Made by a program: the position numbers and the translations under genes. From Sambucus nigra (taxonomy: Eukaryota; Streptophyta; Magnoliopsida; Dipsacales; Adoxaceae), in NCBI GenBank assembly GCA_949130495.1, contig OX422207.1, positions 835,548,073 through 835,612,072 on the forward strand: 64,000 nt of DNA. The letters run 5' to 3'. Positions 60,235-64,000 of the stretch are shown piece by piece (positions within the stretch are counted from its first letter, which is position 1; every line of letters starts with the position of its first letter). The notes beneath the pieces are model-generated. The model saw nothing but the letters and a program-made list of their open reading frames with translations. It was not told where the DNA came from and searched no databases.

Positions 60235-60540
60235 AGTTTTTTTTCGAAGTGAACTTTAATTCCACATTTTTAGTACCAGCAACCTCAATGGAGTGAGAAT
60301 CACCCAACAACACCTTATCTTCAGTCTCGGAATAAGTCTTATAAAGAGCACGGTCATAACAGATATGGCGGGAAGCGTCAGTATCCACCCACCACCCTTC
60401 GGCACCGCTAACCATATTAATTTCAGAAATCATAGCACATAGGTCCTCTTCGGTCAAATTCGCTTGTGATTGTGGCACATTGCGACATTTGTGAGCCATA
60501 TGGCTAGGCTTGCCACACTTGAAATAGAGAAACTGTCATG
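60203..60540 (-). pseudogene. Copia zinc knuckle and protease, active sites altered
   Basis: The knuckle reads YFKCGKPSHMAHKC (60526-60485), so the first Cys of CX2CX4HX4C is Tyr. The protease reads WWVDTDASRHIC (near 60390), where D-T-G or D-S-G is required; the Gly is Asp. A run of eight A on the minus strand near 60240 shifts the frame into the integrase region. Both defects are missense changes readable directly. Confidence 0.88.
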
Positions 60541-60727
60541 AGTTGCTAGACTGTCCATTTCTAGGGTTCTTATTCTTATTCTGAGTCTGAGTCAGATTTT
60601 TAAAATTTTGGTTGTGGCTCTTTATCTGAAATTTCATATTTTTCCCGTTTGCCTTTAAAACAACTGGAATGTGGTTCTTTTCCTGATTTTTGTTGTTAGA
60701 CACAACAAGAATTTCATCTTTGTAGTC

Positions 60728-61321
60728 CTATTTTCGGGATTCCTCCTCAATTATCAATTTAGTAATGAGTGACTCTAGTGAAAATTCTTTAGACTTATAC
60801 CTCAAAATATTTTTAAACTCTTTGAACAGTAGAGGCAATTTTTCAATATTTACAGCCACCTGAAATTGCTCATCTAATGCCATGCCCTCGAAAATAATTT
60901 CATGGGCAATCATTTTCAAATCATGGGTTTAAGCAACAACAGATTTGTCATTCGTCATTTGAAATTCCAAATAACGACTGACGGCATATTTTTTAGCACC
61001 CGCCTCCTCCGTGTCATATTTTTTAAAAAGAGCATCCCAAACATCTTTTGCAGTTTTATAATTGGCATAATAGTCATAAAGTTCGTCACTTAGAGCATTC
61101 AAAATATAGTTCTTGCACAGAAAATTATTTTCCTCCCAAGTTCTAATAGTTTTGCTTTCCTCAACAGTAGGTGGATTATTTACTACAGGTTTGTCAAATT
61201 GAACACGTGATGCGACCTTTTTCGTAGTTAAATAAAATAACAGTTTTTTGCTCCAACGTTTAAAATGTTGGCCTTCATATTTAAAAGGCTTGTTTAGATT
61301 AGAAGAGTTAACTTCGTCCAT
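60728..61321 (-). pseudogene. Copia gag (UBN2-type)
   Basis: The start ATG at 61321 is only 26 bases after the 5' LTR end. The product begins MDEVNSSNLNKPFKYEGQHF, then KRWSKKLLFYLTTKKVASRV, LCKNYILNALSDELYDYY and VWDALFKKYDTEEAGAKKY. It reads to VVA, where a stop precedes the second half (60919-60728; IIFEGMALDEQFQVAVNIEKLP). This is the UBN2/DUF4219 arrangement. 60541-60727 is a frame-broken basic linker to the knuckle. Confidence 0.88.
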
Positions 61322-61346
61322 GGCAGATTTGCAAGCACCTTAAAAT

Positions 61347-62224
61347 TGTTGTAGCAGCAGTTTAAATACAGAAATAAATAAGGAACGAAATTACTCAATT
61401 AGGAGCTGATAGTCCGAGACAGAAAAATATAAGAAATTCAGAAGTGGACAGAATAGAACGACGACTAAGTCGCGGACAATGTCGCTCTCTTTAAGGTGTT
61501 TCGCGGCTCTGCCCAAAGTGTGCTGACAGTCTTAATAGTCTCGTCACCCCCAGGATAAAACAGCCCCAAAAAATATGAAATGGTAGCACGAATCAAATCC
61601 ATTCAATCAACACCCATTCTGAAATATATATTGCTCGATTATGTGTAGTATAATTAATCTGGGGGAAGATTAACTATTTTTGTGGTATAATAATTATCTA
61701 GAGACGAATAATTATTTATGTTTGTGTAAAAACAATTCTGAGAACTGTAGGATTTTTTTTCTTCTGGAAACTATATATCAAAACGGAGGTATCAACCTCC
61801 TTTTATTGCGAAAAAATAATGACGTTAATGGGCACACAACGTGGAGAGAAGACTGGAAAAATGTGGGCAAGTGGAAGATTTTTTCAACAGTTAAACAAGT
61901 CACGTTTTTTATTTTTTCGAAATTAAAAAAAAAACGTTTAAATTATTTCTTAATGAGCCCAAGCTCCAAGACCCGGACCCGGCCAAACGGGCGGCGATGG
62001 AGCGCGCGTGTGTGACTTGGCCCAATAAGCCCCCCACCCATACACACAAAACATCTAATGTCAAAGGACTTGCCCATTTGTTTCACAAAAATTGTAAATA
62101 TACCACACCATTTATGATGTGGGACTGAAGGGCGTGGGCACCTGCTACTTAAAATTGTCAAAGACTAAGACTTATGTTCCTTTCAAAGTTTTGCAAATAC
62201 AGCTCGCTTACAACTATTCCAACA
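61347..62224 (-). repeat. 5' LTR of the copia element
   Basis: It starts TGTTGTAGCAGCAG and ends CTATTCCAACA on the plus strand. It matches 55952-56909 throughout, with indels mainly in the GC-rich block near 61965-62010. Confidence 0.93.
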
Positions 62225-62229
62225 GAAAA

Positions 62230-62514
62230 AAACCCAATTTGGAAACTCACTGCATTAAAAGCTTATATCTTATTGTTGTGGGTTCCACCAGGACATCAAA
62301 ATGTGCATTAAAAATTTGTACCCATTTTTATTTTATGTGTGGATTTCAAAATTGAGTCCCAAAAGTGGATCTCCCTATCACCACTCTTTTAAAAATAATG
62401 AGATACTCGAAGCAAGTTATAAATCTCCATACCCCTAAGGGTCATCAAGTTCATCCTTTGATAGTGAAATCATTGATGAAAAGCTCTTTGTGGCCTTCAT
62501 AGCAAATATTTAAG
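62230..62514. other. Short spacer
   Basis: I see nothing recognisable between the copia target duplication and the hAT-like element. Confidence 0.4.
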
Positions 62515-62522
62515 CCACTACC

Positions 62523-63157
62523 TAGGGGTGGAAGCGGTACGAATTTTTATCGTACCGTACCGTTTTGGTCCGAAAAAAAATGGTTTTGGTTTCATGTATT
62601 AAAATACCAGAAATCGGTCTTACCGAAATCGAAATTACCGCAAAAAAGTGGGTTGATTTTTGTTTTAATATTTAAAAAAATGATTTACCGAAATTACCGT
62701 ACCGAATTTATCGAAACAAAAAAAAATAGTACCGAAATTACTGTACCGTACCGAATTTATCGAAATCAGAAAAAATCGCACCGAAATTACCGTACCGTAC
62801 CGAATTTACCAAAATTACCGTACCGAGTTTACCGAAACCAGAAAAAAAAGTCTGTTTTGGTTTTGGTTTTAATATTTAAAAAAGCTGGTTGGTTTTGTTT
62901 TTGATTTTTTGGGGCTTTTAGTATTGTTTACCAAAAGTAGAAAAAAAACGAAATCAGAAACCAGAAAAAACTAGGATTTATCGAAACCAGAAAAAATAGA
63001 AATTATCGAAAAAACCGAAATACCGGCCGGTTTGGTTTTGGTATTGATTTTGGTATACCGAGTGGTAAATTGGTACGGTTTGATTTTACCATCCAGAGTT
63101 TGATTTTGGTATTAGTATCTACTATTTACCGACCAAACCGTATCGCTTACACCCCTA
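62523..63157. mobile_element. hAT-like MITE, 635 bp
   Basis: Ends are TAGGGGTGGAAGCGGTACG and the complement of TAGGGGTGTAAGCGATACG, a 19-bp inverted repeat with two mismatches. An 8-bp duplication CCACTACC / CCGCTACC (62515-62522, 63158-63165) has one mismatch. Length of duplication and TAGGGGTG-type ends fit hAT. The inside is built of repeated TACCG and CCGAAATTACCG words plus A-rich runs. There is no transposase. Confidence 0.85.
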
Positions 63158-63219
63158 CCGCTACCTTTAAAGTAGAGATGGGGTATAGTGGGTTGACATC
63201 ATAGCTGGTAAAATTCAAC

Positions 63220-63408
63220 CATTACAATATAATTGTAATGGTAGTAGACATATTGATCGTAGACAACTTAAGTGATCACTAAGGTGTAGGAATACCTTAG
63301 GTGGAAATCCATCAACATTACCATCTGAGAACTATTAGTCACTTCTCAAGAACAATCCCTTAAATTAGTACCTCGTGAGTTGTCTACGATCAACATGTCT
63401 ACTACCAT
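63220..63408. repeat. Spaced inverted repeat with a nested palindrome
   Basis: 63238-63269 (ATGGTAGTAGACATATTGATC...) is the reverse complement of 63378-63408 with one or two mismatches, 108 bases apart. The left arm is overlapped by CCATTACAAT-ATA-ATTGTAATGG (63220-63241). No gene is seen around it. Confidence 0.8.
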
Positions 63409-63763
63409 AATATGAAAATATATGATGGGGGCTCACACACTGAATGAAAAATCCATTATTTCACGTTGCACATTACAATCTATGTAAGAGGAGATATCCT
63501 CCCATTTGTCATTAATGGCTCTACCATCAGCATGTGTCCTTTATGCACCCTGATAGGACTTGCCTATACTACAACTAAATTAAATGCCTGCTCCGCATAT
63601 ATCTAAAATTATTACAACACCAATAGGGAAGTCTTTACCTCTCTTATTACGACGTTCATTATGGGGCCAATCAAATGGATTGTCGAGTTTTAAGTACTTG
63701 ATGTCTCGGCCATCTTTGACATCACTTAGACAGAAAAAAGTTTGATGTATCTGAGACATTAAA

Positions 63764-63890
63764 TTTTTTGATGTCTTGAATTGTGGTTGGTCAATACCGC
63801 TGGCGCGGACCCATATCACCTATGAAAATGGGTCCGCGCCAGCGATATTGACCAACTACAATCCAAAACACTAAGAGACATCAATTTTTT
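63764..63890. repeat. Long hairpin with GC-rich core
   Basis: Left arm 63764-63813, loop 63814-63828, right arm 63829-63890. The inner 34 bases pair almost perfectly (CGCTGGCGCGGACCCA against TGGGTCCGCGCCAGCG, then GGTTGGTCAAT/ATTGACCAAC), with further pairing of TTTTTTGATGTCTT and AGACATCAATTTTT at the base. The GC-rich core contrasts with the AT-rich surroundings. It could be a small foldback element or a small-RNA precursor. The rest of 63891-64000 shows nothing. Confidence 0.85.
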
Positions 63891-64000
63891 TTGGGTCAAT
63901 TATTAAATAGTCCCTACTATAAATATATATTTTTTAAAAAGGACACATATTTTTAGTTTAACCCATTTAGTCCCTCAAGCACTCAATATCCTCTTATTTT

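Larger units (their letters stand above)
55952..62224 (-). mobile_element. Ty1/copia retrotransposon, complete structure, disabled
   Basis: LTRs lie at 55952-56909 (958 bp) and 61347-62224 (878 bp), with TGTTG...CAACA ends. A perfect GAAAA duplication is at 55947-55951 and 62225-62229. The minus-strand order is gag, zinc knuckle, protease, integrase, reverse transcriptase, RNase H, which is the copia order. Coding is broken by several stops and frameshifts, and three functional motifs are altered. The lineage within copia is not assigned. Confidence 0.95.

Noticed and set aside
1..64000. Possible host single-copy gene or CRISPR-like array.
   Set aside because: No host protein domain with intact exons was recognised, and the regular repeats are tandem arrays inside transposons without unique spacers.

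Overview
This window looks like intergenic, repeat-dense DNA from a flowering plant nuclear genome. The evidence is a set of plant-specific LTR retrotransposon lineages (Ty3/gypsy Tat and Tekay-type chromovirus, several Ty1/copia), plant MITE types, plant-style spliced genes inside one element, and long AT-rich spacers with (TA)n microsatellites. The species cannot be named from the sequence. I see no convincing host gene, rRNA, tRNA or CRISPR array. Almost everything that can be explained is transposon, and every coding region is broken by stops or frameshifts.

Layout. 1-597 is the end of a plus-oriented Tekay-like LTR. 598-4860 and 22821-about 25220 are the two halves of an old minus-strand Tat element: 3' tandem repeats, integrase, two RNase H domains, reverse transcriptase and protease on the left; gag, primer site and LTR on the right. 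A second, younger Tat element (4861-22820, target duplication CTAAG) sits inside its protease region. It has minus-strand gag-pol and, unusually, two plus-strand (antisense) genes between pol and the 3' LTR: a five-exon plant mobile domain (PMD) gene (8166-10298) and an intronless DUF7745-type gene (10886-12175).

25220-39858 is AT-rich and holds a solo Tekay-like LTR (29468-31956, target duplication TAAGG) plus two old copia gag relics that resemble each other. 39864-52197 is a nearly complete, young minus-strand Tekay chromovirus (target duplication GATGT, initiator-Met primer site, chromodomain). Its right LTR was later split by a 1441-bp PIF/Harbinger-like element with TTA duplication. That element carries, between two (TA)n tracts, a fragment resembling an endogenous caulimovirid (plant pararetrovirus).

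52198-55951 is AT-rich with a degenerate duplication of about 540 bp. 55952-62224 is a complete but disabled minus-strand copia element (target duplication GAAAA). 62523-63157 is an hAT-like MITE. The last kilobase has two striking inverted repeats.

How the parts fit: the main signal is in the inner Tat element. Its LTR promoter and the promoters of both antisense genes share a palindromic module built on TGCCGATCGGCA next to a TATA box. Both antisense genes also share an 11-base motif about 121 bases after their stop codons. This suggests one element-encoded regulatory circuit driving sense gag-pol and antisense PMD and DUF7745 transcripts. All assignments rest on reading the sequence; no search was run.
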